DNA of 64,000 nt, taken from assembly GCF_901709675.1 (NCBI RefSeq), contig NC_051094.1, forward strand, positions 12,892,501-12,956,500, given 5' to 3'. The stretch comes from Syngnathus acus (lineage: Eukaryota > Chordata > Actinopteri > Syngnathiformes > Syngnathidae). Positions 11,561 to 24,596 of this stretch are shown here, one piece after another. The notes beneath the pieces were generated by a model. It was not told the origin of the DNA. It worked only from the letters and a program-made list of their open reading frames with translations, and ran no database searches. Positions within the stretch are counted from its first letter, which is position 1. Each line of letters begins with the position of its first letter. The translations under genes were made by a program, and so were the position numbers.

Positions 11561-14114
11561 TGGAGAATTTGATATTACTGAATTTGTCGGGTTTTTTTTG
11601 GAAATCCACTGATAGTTGTTGAAGTTTGATTTATGTTTGTTTTTATGAAGTGGCACGACTGAAGAACTACAACCAAACTGGTTTTACTCTCACCAGTTGA
11701 TTTTCGGCTCTTTGTGCTTCTTAGAGGCTTTTTAACAGAAGATGACATCAGTAAAGAGTAAATTGATTAAAAAAAAACAGACCAGAATATACCACTTCAA
11801 ACTGGTTTCCAGTTGCAACCAATGTGTATTGAGAACTATCAAAAAGGCATAAAAAAATCTCTGAGGGATTTTTTATTTTAGAATGATTGTAATTTAGGCC
11901 TGCCTCAATTACAAGGAAGGGAGGGACAGAGCCAAAAGATGTTTTTTTTTTTCAAATTTATATTTACCGCCATAAAAGATGTGGTGTTTAAAAGATGTGG
12001 TGTTTTGTAAGAGAGCTAGGGATTCATTTGATGTGGTAATTTGTAATGTGGTAATTAGCCCTGGCCACCTAGTGTGCATCGCACACCACTAAAGAATCTA
12101 AATTTCATGTTCATTCTGTGAGATTGCGTGCGCTGTTGGTGGACGTGATTTACTAAAATTACAATTTATATGCCCATTAATGGGTGCTCTAATGGATTTT
12201 ATTCACTTCCTTCCCCCCCTTAAAGCGCTATAGAAATAAAGTTGGGTTGATTTGAGTTCCCATATACAGTACGCCCACATTATGTTTCCCTTGTCAAACA
12301 CTGTCAGTTTTCCCTCCAGGACCTTTGTTACACGCCTCTGTTTTCCTGTTCAGCCCCGAACATGCCATCCTGTCTGGCCGCTTAAGCAACTGTGACAGAT
12401 CAACACTGCAGGATTTGTACCTCTCATTTCATCCTCTTTTAACCAGACTGCTGTTGGGGCTGAACTCTCTCACCGGGTTCTGATCTATATCACTGACGTG
12501 AAGAGTTGGCACATTTTCCTTATCATTTTGATCAATAGTGTCATTAGGTTCTTATTGTTTGACCATTTATTTCTGATGAAACATAAGGTAAATTGTTTGA
12601 GCATGCAGTGAAAGTTGAATGGCTGTCATGGGCTTTCCAGGAGTTGAAGTCTCTTGAAAATATGCATGCATTCATTAATAGTACAGATTTGCTCCGCTAT
12701 CTTAGTTTCAGCATTAGTTTACAACAGTCTGTATTAAGCCAAGGCACGCATTTTCTATTTGAACATTTTCATGGCACATTGCCAACCAAAAATGGTGCGA
12801 AAGTAATAAATAAACGATAATCACATTTCAATTTACTCACAAATTGATTTTTTTCTTTGAAATAAAGAAGTATTTGTAATTAATTAATATAGGCTACATT
12901 TTTTGACAAGTGGACTCCGATAATTTATCACGACACCTTTGATGATCTCTACAGTAGCATGTTGATCAAGTTGATTGATTCTTAAATTGATTGATTCTTA
13001 AGTAGCCAGATCCATGTGAGAGCTGTTTGCAAATTGTACATATTTACTGCTTGTTTCAGTATTACATATATATTCCTGTGGCGTGTTGGCTCATTGTTCA
13101 TCACATTTTGCTTTTGAATTATTGTTCACCATCATTTCTTTATACTTGCATGAGACACACTCGCATGTGTATTAGGTGAATGAGATCTACTGTAATGCAC
13201 TGTAAATAAACATAATGGTCCTACTCTCACTCGCGCTCTCAAATCAAGCACCAATGGACACATTACTCCCGCTGGTGGCTCTGTAATTAATTACCTTTAG
13301 CACCATACAAATTTCATTATAAACTCCTCTTAGAGCACTAGCGTAGAGGATCAATAGAATGGCAGAGGCCACAGAAAAAGTCTCATTTAGCTCTCTGTAA
13401 ATTAAGCATGCAGAAAAGCTGACCCTGGGTGAAAATATGAGTCATGGAGAGCAATAAAAAGTGATTCTGCCAATAACAACCCCATTTCAATGGGTCATTA
13501 CTCTCCCATTGTTATCGTGTTGCTAATCTTAATATGAGATATGGGTACAATCATCGGCTTATGTTTTGTGTAATTGGTCTCATACAAGCTCTAGTTTATT
13601 GCCTATGCAGGTTTCCGTTCTGCTTTCAGTCCCAGGAGTCCGCGGCTATATTTATGTGATAAAGTCACAGCCCTGAACCCACCCCTATGAGCAAGCGAAG
13701 AAAGACAGCAGGAAAAGAGACAGTGCTGCCTTTTACCAGTCAGTTGTTACTGTTGGCCACTTCAGTATAGATGTGCCGTTTGCACCGATGGCCGTTGTTG
13801 CCGTTCTTATGAGCGAAAACAAATGCTCTGCTGGTGAAGCTTGGAGGTGAATGTCCACAGCAGACAATGTAAACGTTACATAATTTATTTGATGCCTGAC
13901 AACACCATTGAATGAAGGAGACAAGCATTGTGGCATGCTTGATTTATGTTCTGTTTTCACCTAGAGTTGGAAATCATTGACCAATCGCCACCAAATTTTA
14001 TATACACAACTCTACTTGAGTCCACTTCAAAGAAAATATTTAGTATATTATTGACAGGAAATGTGAGCCCCTGTGAGGAATTAGAAGCATATTGTGCCAG
14101 TCGTTTAGTGCAGA
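11561..14114. other. Gene-free stretch
   Basis: No exon, RNA gene or recognised mobile element. The stretch 13250-13560 is balanced in composition and free of simple repeat, so it might be a conserved non-coding element, but this cannot be tested here. Confidence 0.5.
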
Positions 14115-14191
14115 GGATGGATGGATGGATGGATGGATGGATGGATGGATGGATGGATGGATGGATGGATGGATGGATGGATGGATGGATG
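14115..14191. repeat. (GATG)n microsatellite
   Basis: About 19 uninterrupted GATG units. The same unit forms the tail of the neighbouring SINE family, so the tract probably grew from a SINE tail. It yields poly WMDG and SIHP open frames on the two strands, which are not genes. Confidence 0.95.
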
Positions 14192-14384
14192 TACTTTGTT
14201 TATTTAAATTTTGTTTATGACACATAACCATTACAAATAGTAACCATGTTATAAAACGGTAACTCGGAGATTATAGCACAAGGTCATAGCGATTATAATT
14301 TAGGATCAAATAGTCAGTCGAAGCAGTTCAATAGCTGTCACTTTAGTGTTTGTCTTGGCCGTTTAAAGATTGCATGTATTCATG

Positions 14385-14730
14385 CGGGATGGCACGGTGG
14401 ACGCCTGGTTAGCACGTCTGACTCACAGCGTGGAGGTTGTGAGTTTGATCCTAACTACGTTTTTTCTATTTGCATTTTCGCCCCGTGGCCTGCATGGGTT
14501 TCCTCCGGGTACTCCGGTTTCCTCCCACATCATAAAGCATGCATGGTAGGCCGATTGAGTACTCCAGATTGCCCTGAGGTGTGTGTGAATAGTTGTTCGT
14601 CTCTGTGTGCCCTGCAATTAGCTGGCAACCGATCCAGGGTGTCCCCTGCCTACTGCACAAAGTCAGCTATGATAGGCTCCAGCACGCCGCCGACCCTCTT
14701 GAGGATAAGCGGTTCAGATGATAGATGGAT
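14385..14730 (+). mobile_element. tRNA-derived teleost SINE with GATG-type tail, full length
   Basis: It starts with 'GGGATGGCACGGTGG', then a B-box-like 'TTGTGAGTTTGATCC', then 'CCGTGGCCTGCATGGGTTTC', 'ACTCCGGTTTCCTCCCACAT', 'CCCTGCAATTAGCTGGCAAC' and 'GATAGGCTCCAGCACGCC', ending in 'GGATAAGCGGTTCAGATG' and an imperfect GATG tail. This order of blocks is the standard one of an abundant percomorph SINE whose 3' part is probably shared with a partner LINE (RTE/Rex3-like tail suspected). The copy is about 345 bp and near full length, but diverged. The open frames inside it are not coding. Confidence 0.85.
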
Positions 14731-16857
14731 ATAATGCAAACAAAAACAGGTTTGTATTCTTTTCATTTACACCACTCACAGTCGAATTGGGATCAGTGGA
14801 ATGTCTACCAGTAGTAGATTGCGATGGACCGGTTGTGCACCACTGGCCATTGGCACTAATAGATAAAATTTGTCAACCTCCTGTGACACAAAAGCACAAG
14901 TGATCAGGTTCACTGTCTTCAATTTGCTTGAAAACGAATAGACGAGAACAAAATGAGTGGGTTCACTTCCTCATTTGTGGTTGAACTGAAAGCCAATCTT
15001 ACTTTCTGCTTGCAGGGCTGCCAGTAATTATAATGACAAACCCATTCACCTTCTGCCATGTAGTGTAAAACAGAAAGGGCTTATAATGGAATGAAATTCT
15101 CAATGAATAAAGCATGGATACAATTTGAGTGAGGTGAGGTTGTGAAAGGAGTAAAGCAAGAGATTAATTTACCTGGTAGTATCGACAGACAACAGACAGA
15201 AGCAGAGGCTGATGGTGACTGAAATATCAAAGCTAGTAGTTTGCTGGGTAGGCTGGGAAGCGGCTCCAGCTGCTGTTTGATCCATCACACTAAAAGCTTT
15301 GCAAGAAACCTCTAGGTCCTAGGCAGAAGTGAAGTGAGGTGGAGAATTCATCCAGTTTCTCTCCCTCGCTCTGTCACTTTATCTCTTCCTCTGCTTTTCA
15401 ACGTGTACAAATTGTGAGAACTGCTTTAAGCACAGCTGGAAACTAAGCATATCTGAGACAGCACTCGCAAGTATATTCCTAACAGAACGCCATGTTCTCT
15501 AACACTGTTTCGGCTTGCGTTTATAAAAGTTTGAAACCAGCAGAATGCCCAAGAGAGTAGATAGACTCATCATCTTTTTCTGGTATAGAACTTTCGTACA
15601 CGGAGGTGAAGTGGATCCCAAAAGACAGGCTATCAATGAGCGGAGCGCGCACCAGAATCACCAAATGAAGACATCAACAAAGCTGCTCTCTATTTGCACT
15701 TTTGTTTTTATATACATATATCCGAGTGGCCAGAAATCAAGTTTTTCAAGGGATCTGACTCATTATGGATGTTTGTGCTTAAAGGTTCATTTTACCATAG
15801 CGGCAAGTCTTGAGGGATAAGTGGACATACATTTTGTTGACTTTTCTATGCTTTAAATTAGTCAAATGTAATGAAATATATTAACACCCAAGAGCTCCGT
15901 GGTACAGGAAGAGTAGAAAACCCTCCCTCAAGTGCTTTACAGTTCAAGAGTAAAGACTGAACATGCATACACACACATAAACACAGACACACTATAAGCA
16001 TAATCGCTTGAGTCAAGGAAGTCCCGTGAAAGGTTTTGGACATAAAAAAGCTCCCCAGAGAGCCTTAGCTCTGAAAAGCTCGTCAGGCTGCAGCGGAAAG
16101 TAACTCTATTTCTGTTTCTATCCTTGTCATTTCCTCCCACAAGGGACATCCATGAGATTAACTACAGATCAGATGAGAAGCAGCAAACTCACTGAACATA
16201 AACAGAGACATATTGTAGAAGCGTGTCTGTGAACAACTCGGCTTCACACTTTAATCACGCTTTATTTACTTGCACTGTGTGGACAATATGTGCATCTTTC
16301 TGCCTAAATTATTGGGCCATATTTGTCTGGGTGTCTCTTAGTGGTGGGGTTTTATTTATTGGGCATACCAACGCATGTATATCAAAAACTGTATCTCAAG
16401 AACAGAAAATATAGCAATTGCTGATTAAAGTGATGGTACACACATTAGCTTGCAAATGACAATCAGCAAACAAAACTTTATTCATCTTACATAGTGTTTG
16501 TTTTGGTCTCTTTGGTAAACCCCAATTACATGAAAGAAAACCAGTGAGCCTTGTGCTCTCATTGCTCTCAAGCTCATTACCTTCTCAATCCAGATAATTT
16601 CCCTCACGGATGCCAGAGCCACAATGCCAAGCTGCTGATTTCATCCTTATCTAGACCATTTGGTTGGAAGTAATGAGGCAAGCACCAAAAACATAGAAAT
16701 CGTGCTGGATAATTTAAGTATTGAGGAACACAGTGCTATAGTAGTGCAACACAATGAAAGATTCCGCCTCCAGGCAAATGAACTTGTAGTACATTAATAG
16801 GTTTCACTTAAGAAATTTCATAATCAAGTCTATCCGTTCCCCTCTAACTCCCTCCCT
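14731..16857. other. Gene-free stretch with one repeat end
   Basis: Apart from the short inverted repeat fragment at 14812-14853 ('GATGGACCGGTTGTGCACCA', related in inverse to 6029-6110), I recognise nothing. The tract 16540-16690 is non-repetitive and could be constrained, without proof. Confidence 0.5.
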
Positions 16858-17060
16858 CCTTCTTGAGCCTATCCCAGCAGTCTTCGAGCAATAGGGGGGT
16901 ACACCCAGAACTGGTCGCCAAATCACAGAGCACACAAAGATAAAACGGTTACAATCACACATATTGGCAATTTGGACAAGTCAATGCATGTTTTTGGAAT
17001 GTGGAAGTAAATAGCTCATTGTAGCAAGTAAAGCGAGCAACTCAGTTAAAATACAGCAGT
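16858..17060 (-). mobile_element. SINE fragment, same family as 14385-14730, inverted
   Basis: 'GAGCCTATCCCAGCAGTC', 'GGGTACACCCAGAACTGGTC' and 'CATGTTTTTGGAATGTGG' are the reverse complements of the SINE blocks 'GACTGCTGGGATAGGCTC', 'GGTGTACCCC' and 'CCACATxCCAAAAACATG'. The tRNA-like head is lost or unrecognisable. Confidence 0.7.
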
Positions 17061-17925
17061 CAGGTGTTTGACAGGTCACGTCACCTTGAATGGTGCGGGA
17101 TTGCTGGAAATACTACAAGAAAGAAAAAAAAACATCTTTCAAGTGAGTGACACATATCCAGTGCCAGCTAACGTTGTGAAACCCTACACTAATGTTAGCC
17201 TTAGGATAGCTAGATTCGGACAATGTTGGGAAATAGTGTAATTGTTGAATTTTAGTAAGTGTATAATTTACACAATTTGCAAAGTGTGCAAATTGTTCTC
17301 TTCGTAATATTATTGCTTGGTGCTGCTGTAAAGGGTGAATATCCCTGCTGTGCCGTCACAAGAGTCTTCTTCTTCATCAATATAAATATTTTGGATTAAT
17401 TAGTTGACTCATCAGGAAATATGAAACAATTAAGGAGCATTGAAAAAGTGGCATTGAAAACATAATGTTTCTTTATTTGCCTGGAGTAGATAGCTTACAG
17501 TGTGTGAAAAGCCGAGTCTCTTTACATGCAAATCCAGCCGTGCCTATGAGTGTGTTTTATCTCTGGGCTGCTGTTTGCTCATCAAAAGCCTTGTGAAAGC
17601 CAGGGGAGCTTTCTGAGAAGCTCAGCATAATGGTCCTTCTCATTGCCTCTCGCTCTATTACAATACACACTCATGTTTATAGCATTTTAACTTTCAATCT
17701 GCGCATTGTTGATTCTCTACTCACTTGTTTGTTATTCTCAAAGCCTCTCTCAGTTGTTTGCCCAGACTCAATGAGATCATGTGTGCTATAGCAATGAACA
17801 AAGAGAAAGAGCAGAGTGAGGTGCATTGTAGCAAGTGTTTTTTCTTTGCAAAGCAACTGTGACACACATTCTGTTGAAAACTTTCAACATGCCTGACAGT
17901 AAGAATTAATGAACGTGACTTGAAA

Positions 17926-18112
17926 AGGTGGCATGGTAGCTGAGTTTTTAGTGCAACTGCCTTCACTTCTCAGGTTGGGGATCTGGGCTCCTTCCAATGT
18001 AGCGTTTGCATATTCTCCGTGTGCGAGCAAGGGTCTTCTCCAGATGCTCTGGCCTGATCCCAGGCTCCAAAAAAATGCTTCTTGGGTAAATTGAAGATGT
18101 AATTAGTTCAAT
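17926..18112 (+). mobile_element. SINE head fragment, same family
   Basis: 'GGTGGCATGGTAGCTGAG', a 'CAACTGCCTTCACTTCTCAG' block, 'GCGTTTGCATATTCTCCGTG' and 'GGTAAATTGAAGATG' follow the order of the SINE head and middle. The 3' tail is missing. Confidence 0.6.
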
Positions 18113-18121
18113 TAAATCCAC

Positions 18122-18367
18122 CCTGAGCCCTCACATTATCGTGGTAAAGGGGTTTGTGTGTCCCAGTGATTTGCTCGGGGCTTTAGTGTCTGGCAGGGCA
18201 ACCCAAGGCAAGCAGTTTCTTGGTGAGGGACCATACAAAGACCTCTTATAGTAAATAAAAACTGTGTCCAGCGTTTTCCCTTGCCTGGATGCAGGCCACT
18301 GGGGCTTCCATCTGGAGTCACCTCGATGGGGGGTGGTGGCTGGTGCCCAGGCCTGCACCAGTGTACC
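18122..18367 (+). repeat. Fragment of a dispersed fish repeat of unknown class
   Basis: The phrases 'CATTATCGTGGTAAAGGGGT', 'TTGTGTGTCCCAGTGAT', 'GGCAGGGCAACCCAAGGCAA', 'AGACCTCTTATAGTAAATAA' and 'TTTCCCTTGCCTGGATGCAG' follow a block order that I remember from many teleost genomes. I cannot name its class. The hAT-like MITE at 18374 begins just after it. Confidence 0.5.
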
Positions 18368-18373
18368 TTCTAC

Positions 18374-18698
18374 CAGGGGTGTCAAACTCATTTTAGTTGC
18401 AGGCCGCATCGTAGTAACAGTTTTCGTTGGAAGGAAATTATGACCGTCAATCCAAATAAATGTATGAATGCCTCATATTATATACAGTATAAGCTACAAA
18501 ACAAACTGACAAATAACTCATTTTCAAATCAGACTAGTAAAAACTGTTCAAATATTTTAAAAGGATGATTTTTAAAAGTGAAGACAATTTTCAATTTTAA
18601 TAATGACATGAATTTGATACATAATATGTCTTCGGGGGCCACATAAATTGATGTGACGGGCCGTATCTGACCCCCGGGCCTTGAGTTTGACACCTGTG
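18374..18698. mobile_element. hAT-like non-autonomous element (MITE), both ends present
   Basis: The left end is CAGGGGTGTCAAACTC and the right end GAGTTTGACACCTGTG, an inverted pair with two mismatches, next to 'GCAGGCCGCAT' and 'GGGGGCCACATAAATT' subterminal blocks. The interior is AT-rich and non-coding. The 8-bp flanks (CCTTCTAC and TCCTAAAC) are not a convincing target-site duplication. The CAGGGGTGTC terminus is typical of widespread vertebrate hAT MITEs. Confidence 0.8.
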
Positions 18699-19764
18699 TC
18701 CTAAACCATCTTCACTCTTTGGCGGTGGAAGTCTATCCTCACAACATTCAAAATGGCACGTGGGAGGAACGGTAGTTTGTTTCATTCAGCCTTAAACTGA
18801 GTTTTAAATTACCAGAAACACACAGTCATTAAAACTCCAGCAGCTTATGGCACTGGAAGAATTTATTTCAAAAGATGTGGATTTTTTTTTCCTCAACATC
18901 CTGTCAGCTCTTCATTGATTGGTTCCTTCGCTGTCTGTTTGCTCAGGTTTAGTCTCCATGGGGTCGCTCACGTTTCTCACATTCTGCTCAAGGACTCACG
19001 CATTTTTGAGATTCTCTTGAGGCTTTCTACAGATGAAACATGAACACGAGGCTTTTTTATAGCACATTTGTGGCCGTGGCAGACTCAACCAAAGCCCCCA
19101 TGCCTGCGCCCAGATTTATATCAAAGTCACCTAACTGGAGGAAATACATCATCATTATCTTCAAAAACGCCAAATTATATCGCCAATATAGGATCAATTA
19201 ATAATCATTTAATAATGACTTCACAATATTTACAATAAATTACATGTATGAGAACACCAGATTATAACAATCAATGGAACCTCTAAAGATATTTCCTAAG
19301 CAATGACAGTGACAGACAGAGAAGGATCTTAAGAATGAAAAGAGCCGAGTGGTGAACACAATTCTAAGAAACAACTTCTTTCTTATCGTGACATTTAACA
19401 TGACATTCAGCCACATCAATTTCTGCGCTCAAGTTATTTCGCTAAAATAGCAGGTCACACTGCTAATTTCACTCTGAATGATGCCTGCAATAAAAAGCCC
19501 GCAGCTTCATCGATGGCTTCCAATAAATTCAACTCCTGCATCCTCACAGCTCAGGAGCCGATCGTTCTGTTTGATTAAACTTTGCACCCAAGCGGTTCGA
19601 AATATCCAAAGGCTCTTAGATTTACAACCTATGTCTTCAATTATTGGCACCTTGCTACTTTGCAGTTGCCAGTTTCCTTACTCGCTTTTTCTTGCTTCCT
19701 GACTTCTTTGAATTGATCACTGTCAACTGACTTAGTCCTCAGTGGCAACAGACATGTTTACATT
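18699..19764. other. Gene-free stretch
   Basis: No exon or repeat recognised. Open frames are short and lack codon structure. Confidence 0.5.
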
Positions 19765-21150
19765 ACTCAAGTTAAGTCAATTTTATTTATGGAGCGCTAG
19801 TTCACAACAGAAGTTATCTGAAGGCACTTTATATATTGAGCAGGTCAAGAACCAGACACATATACAACACCAGGAATGGGCGACTTAAACAATGGAGGGT
19901 TGGGTGGGGGGCAAACTTTGTCTGCCAGCACTACTACTACACTTCCTAATCAGATATATGACAGAAATGCCATTTTTAATAAGCACAAAATATGTACACA
20001 TCTGTTTTATTAAATCACTGTACAGAAAGGTGTTTTAATATATTTTAATTTCCAAAAGCATAATATATGAAAGATGGACTGCTCAACAATAACAAAAAAA
20101 CATACTTCGCTTTTTTTAATTATCCCCTGTGCAAAGGGAATCTCACTCGAAGATGGCACAACGCATCTGAACAGCAAACCCAAAGTTGTTGGAAGAACTC
20201 ATTTTCCATGTTTCTAAAAATATCAAGTCACTGAGAAATTGCCGTGAAAACGAGATGAGCCAGGACAAGTCAAGCCACCCCTGACTGTAAGCTTTATTAT
20301 TAAGCAAAGTTATAAGTTTATTTTGAATAGAGTGTCTCTACCCTCCAGACTGAATCAGAAAGATGGTTCCCTAGAGAAGAGCGTGATAGCTGAATGCTTT
20401 ACCTCTCATTCTTGACAAAAAAAAAATGCATGGACATTAAATTGTAAGCTCTTTGAGTGTGGCATTCTACGAGGTTGATAAGGCACCATGAGCTCTTGAA
20501 TGTACAATAGTGCTTGTGTATGTAGTGCTTTTTATGTAAATTCTAAATTTTATATGAAGTCAGTGCAGAGATGCTACAATAGGAAAAATATGATCCCTCC
20601 TCTGGATTCAGTTTAGGACTCTTGCAGCAGCATTTTGGGTCAGCTGGAAGGTCTTTACAGACTTACTATTTAGACAAGTTATTAGCAAAGAGTTGCAATA
20701 AATCGGCACAGCAGGGTCACAAATGTATGAAAATTGTTTTTGAGCATCAGCCACTGAGATGATTTATGTTTTTTTTTAACAATTGCTGTATGCGGAGCCA
20801 AGATTCCTTACGGAGCTCCTGGGGATTATTACAAAGCATTCTAGACCAATTATATCATTAGAGATCTTGCCTCTGACTTGCTGTGAGTCAAGGACTGTGA
20901 TTTCAAGTTGAGCTTGGTTTAGTTCTAAGATATATTAGAAGTCATCCAGTTTCTTGTTTATTTGAAACACACCTGGAACTTGGGTAGATAAGAGTGTTAA
21001 TTCAGTTTCATTGTTGATTTTTGTGAAAAATCAAAAAGTAACAGAGTACTTTCCAATACGTAATATGTCCTCAAGGAAGCATTTTTAGTCTGAATAGTAG
21101 TGGTTCATGTATGAATCCCTGCGGAATGCCATGGGTGACATCTACACACA
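19765..21150 (-). pseudogene. L2-like LINE, RT to 3' end, decayed
   Basis: On the minus strand, 21150-21080 reads 'THGIPQGFIHEPLLF' with 'KMLP' after it, a decayed form of the RT motif 'GVPQGSxLGPLLF..YMLP'. At about 20640-20550 it reads 'QNAAARVLN' followed by 'IVASLH', matching the LINE thumb block 'QNAAARVL...ILASLHWLPVKFRI'. Further down, 20400-20340 corresponds to the C-terminal 'SYQAPLLWN' region, and 19840-19770 to the 3' terminus with 'AGCGCTCCATAAATAAAATT' on the minus strand. Many stops and indels remove any function. Missing are the endonuclease domain and the RT N-terminal half. The plus strand of this family is commonly misread as a separate repeat. Confidence 0.75.
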
Positions 21151-21419
21151 AATTCTTTATTACCAATAGATACAATTTAATGGCAAGCACGTGTAATGAT
21201 CTTTGTTTTTGTTGACTTTGTTTTGATTGGATTTCATTTTGATTCATGTTTTTCCTGTGTTCCTGTGTCATGTCAACTGACAACAGTTCTTCTCGGTCCA
21301 GCTTCTTGTGTCGACTAATCGGCTTCCATTATTCATGTGTCGTTCAGGTGTGCCTTGTTTTAAACGGTGTTTAGAAATCTAAGATGCCGTACTTGCATTT
21401 TCAGAGGATTCGTATAAAA

Positions 21420-21458
21420 AGACGTGGGTCCCAAAGTGACAACAGTTGAGAACCACTG
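21420..21458 (-). mobile_element. hAT-like terminus
   Basis: 'GGGTCCCAAAGTGACAACAG' followed by 'TTGAGAACCACTG' is the reverse complement of the common hAT end CAGTGGTTCTCAAC. No partner end is evident in the upstream 250 bp. Confidence 0.5.
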
Positions 21459-21507
21459 ATTTAGCAGCACACGCACAAAAAACATAACAATGACTGAAAT
21501 TCAAACC

Positions 21508-21612
21508 ATCCATTATCTGAACCTCTTATCCTCACGGGGGTTGCGGGTGTGCTGAAGCCTCCCCCAGCAGTCATTGGGCGGTAGGCTGGGTACACCCTAA
21601 ACTGGTGACTGA
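21508..21612 (-). mobile_element. SINE 3' fragment, inverted
   Basis: 'CCATCCATTATCTGAACC', 'CTTATCCTCACGGGGGTTGC' and 'GGTAGGCTGGGTACACCC' are the inverted tail blocks of the SINE at 14385. Confidence 0.7.
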
Positions 21613-22201
21613 AAGTCTTCAAATAAATTATTTCTTTCATAGAAAGTAATTTAACTGTTTGCTAACTATTTTTTACACTCTTGGACAGAAAAGGAAGGTT
21701 GGATATTGGTCTGTAATCAGCCATCACATGCATCTTTTTTAAGAAGTGGTTTGAGTGTACAGAAGATAAATGACTGTAGTATATAGCCTAATAACTAACT
21801 ATTAATCATGTTGAGTTCAATAGTACCAACCACTGGCAGAGTATTTTTGAGTGAGAATGGATTCGCTCTGTTACACACAAAATATATGATCAGCTCATCG
21901 TCAGTCAGCCCATCTGTGAATGACTGCCAGCATTCAACATTTGACAAACTGCTGTTCATTTTGAACCAAAGATCTGCAGCACAGACAAAAAAAAGTCAAC
22001 ATAACACTGGACAGACTGTGTTGACAGTAAGAAAACAAGATAGCAAAAAGGAAGAAAGCCTGATAAAAGGCGAAAGCAGGAGAGAACAAGAGAGGTAGGG
22101 AGGATATGTAAGGTCGGCTCTGTGGAGTGAGCAGGTTAATTTTTCATGCTGTGGTTTGCAGTGTCCAGACCAGGCCAAATGTATGGCTTGCTGCAATTTC
22201 T

Positions 22202-22726
<525 letters not shown>

Positions 22727-23206
22727 GCACTTGTTGTTTGAGGCCCCCCGGGCAGGTTTCTTGTTGGGTCTCTCCATAAATTGCTACCATACAAGTGAAT
22801 TACTCAATGATGTGTCAAGGAGACAGCCAACAGCCCTATAGGCATTAAGCCACACACTTATTTTCTTTCCCCCTCATAGTAATTTTTCAATGACAGCTAG
22901 TTCAACAAACTGAGATAGCCAAGTCCAACAGTACGCTGAGCTAAACTGGAGTTTTTTTTTTTTTGGTGCTTAAATTTAACACAGCACTGAGATGTGTGTA
23001 TTCAGAATAATGAAGGCAATCTCAAATGCTCAAAGTAACACTCTTAAAGCATTGGAGCAGTGAGGCTAATTCTACTACTACGGATGAAAGAAAAAAAAAT
23101 GGCAGTACTTGCAGTTTATTTATTATCTGACACTGAAAAATATTTCATTTTGAAAAATAACTGGATTCTCTCCCTTACATCCGTCTATAACTTACTCTTG
23201 ACATAT

Positions 23207-23405
23207 GGGGTGGCTCAGTGGCCGTCTCCAAGGTTGTGGGTTCGATCCTCAACCCTGGTGACCCTGTCCAAGTGTCCTTGAGCAAGACGCTCAACCCTAA
23301 TTTACTTACAGTGGGCCTGCAGCCTCCCTTTGGTGTATGAATGTCTATGTGAATGGGTGAATGTGACTAAAGCGCTTTGGGTATCGTACGGTATAGATAA
23401 AGCAC
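23207..23405 (+). mobile_element. tRNA-derived SINE, second family
   Basis: 'GGGGTGGCTCAGTGG' at the head, a B box 'GGTTGTGGGTTCGATCC', then 'GTCCTTGAGCAAGACGCTCA', 'GGTGTATGAATGT', 'GAATGGGTGAATGTGACTAA' and 'AGCGCTTTGGGTA'. These blocks are the normal order of a widespread fish SINE. It is about 200 bp and near full length, with a short deletion in the A-box region. The MITE at 23406 starts right at its 3' end. Confidence 0.85.
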
Positions 23406-23821
23406 TACCGTGTTTTCCGGACTATAAGGCGCACCGGACTGTAAGGCGTACCTTCAATGAATGGCCCATTTTAAAACGTTGTCCTTATATAAGGCGCACC
23501 AGACTATAAGGCGCACTATTAATGCAACCTGTCGGATTTTTAATCCAAATCAAATCATTCTCCATTTTATTTTTTTTTATTTCAACTTCAGACGCAACAA
23601 ATTACTTTATAATCACAAAATAATGATCCATCGTCTTTTTGATTCATGATTCATAGTCTTCAGCGGGCCACTTATGATTGATTTCATGACACAATGTTCG
23701 GGCCAGTTTAAATTTAGGAATTTGGTCCATATATAAGGCGCACTGGACTATAAGGCGCACTGTCGGCTTTTGTGAAAATTTTAGGTTTTTAGGTGCGCCT
23801 TATAGTCCGGAAAATACGGTA
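23406..23821. mobile_element. Complete 'ATAAGGCGCACC' MITE, copy 1
   Basis: The ends TACCGTGTTTTCCGGACTAT and the inverse 'ATAGTCCGGAAAATACGGTA' form terminal inverted repeats of about 30 bp. Inside, the box ATAAGGCGCACC recurs near both ends in opposite directions. The interior is AT-rich and has no ORF. The flanks are compatible with a TA target duplication included in the TIR. It is about 416 bp. The family is common in fish; I do not assign a superfamily with certainty (an IS-like TA-targeting group is possible). Confidence 0.85.
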
Positions 23822-24498
23822 CATAAGTGCAGTCCATTTACCAGTAACCATATGTCATTTGTGGAAAACAATGTGAACATTAGAAACGGAATGCAAGTCT
23901 CAGCCACTCATTTGCTCATGATTTACTTTTAAAGGGTTGCCTATGATCAGTATTTGTGCAATGACTCTGTTCCTCATTTTCTCATCTTAGTTTAGCAATT
24001 TGTAAGTGGAATGTTTCACTCATAGACAGTTTTCTGGTTTTCATGTTGGTTACACCACTAACTGTATCCTGTGTATGCAAAAGTCCAAAGTCCTAAACTG
24101 AGTGTAGACATTCAGCACTGTGTATGGTTAGAACAATCAATAAAATATAGGACCAACCAGAACAACAAAAGACACCCATCTGTCTCAGTGCTTTAGCTCA
24201 AACGATAAATCTGGGTTCTAACAAAAGGTACTTCCAAGTTGTCTTATCAGATGCAGAATCAAAAAGATGAAATGCTGATTCATCAATTGATACTCAATCT
24301 GCAGTATAGCTAAATAATTAAATTAATAAATAAACAAACAAACAAATAAATAAATAAAGGGATTTTCTTTACTCAGAGTTGGGAAATGTGTTGCAGAAAC
24401 CCATAGATTTATTTTAATGTCTGCAAAAAAGAGCACTCGTTTCTTGAAAAATCTTTTCAAACATGGCACATGGCAAGTTGGCTGACCATCCACTATTC

Positions 24499-24595
24499 CA
24501 GTGTTTCCTCACCTTTATTGAGCCAAGGCACCTATTTTATAGTGGTAAAATCTTACAGCACACCATCATGTCATAAAAGTACTTAAACTTGAAAT
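24499..24595 (+). mobile_element. hAT-like 5' end fragment
   Basis: 'CCAGTGTTTCCTCACCTTTA' followed by 'TTGAGCCAAGGCACC' and 'TCTTACAGCACACCA' matches the start of a well-known vertebrate hAT family (CAGTGTTTCCCAACC...). It is cut by or joined to the LINE at 24597. Confidence 0.6.
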
Positions 24596-24596
24596 C

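Noticed and set aside
14385-14460. tRNA gene
   Set aside because: The tRNA-like A and B boxes are those of a SINE head; no complete cloverleaf.
23207-23260. tRNA gene
   Set aside because: It is the head of the second SINE family, with downstream SINE blocks present.
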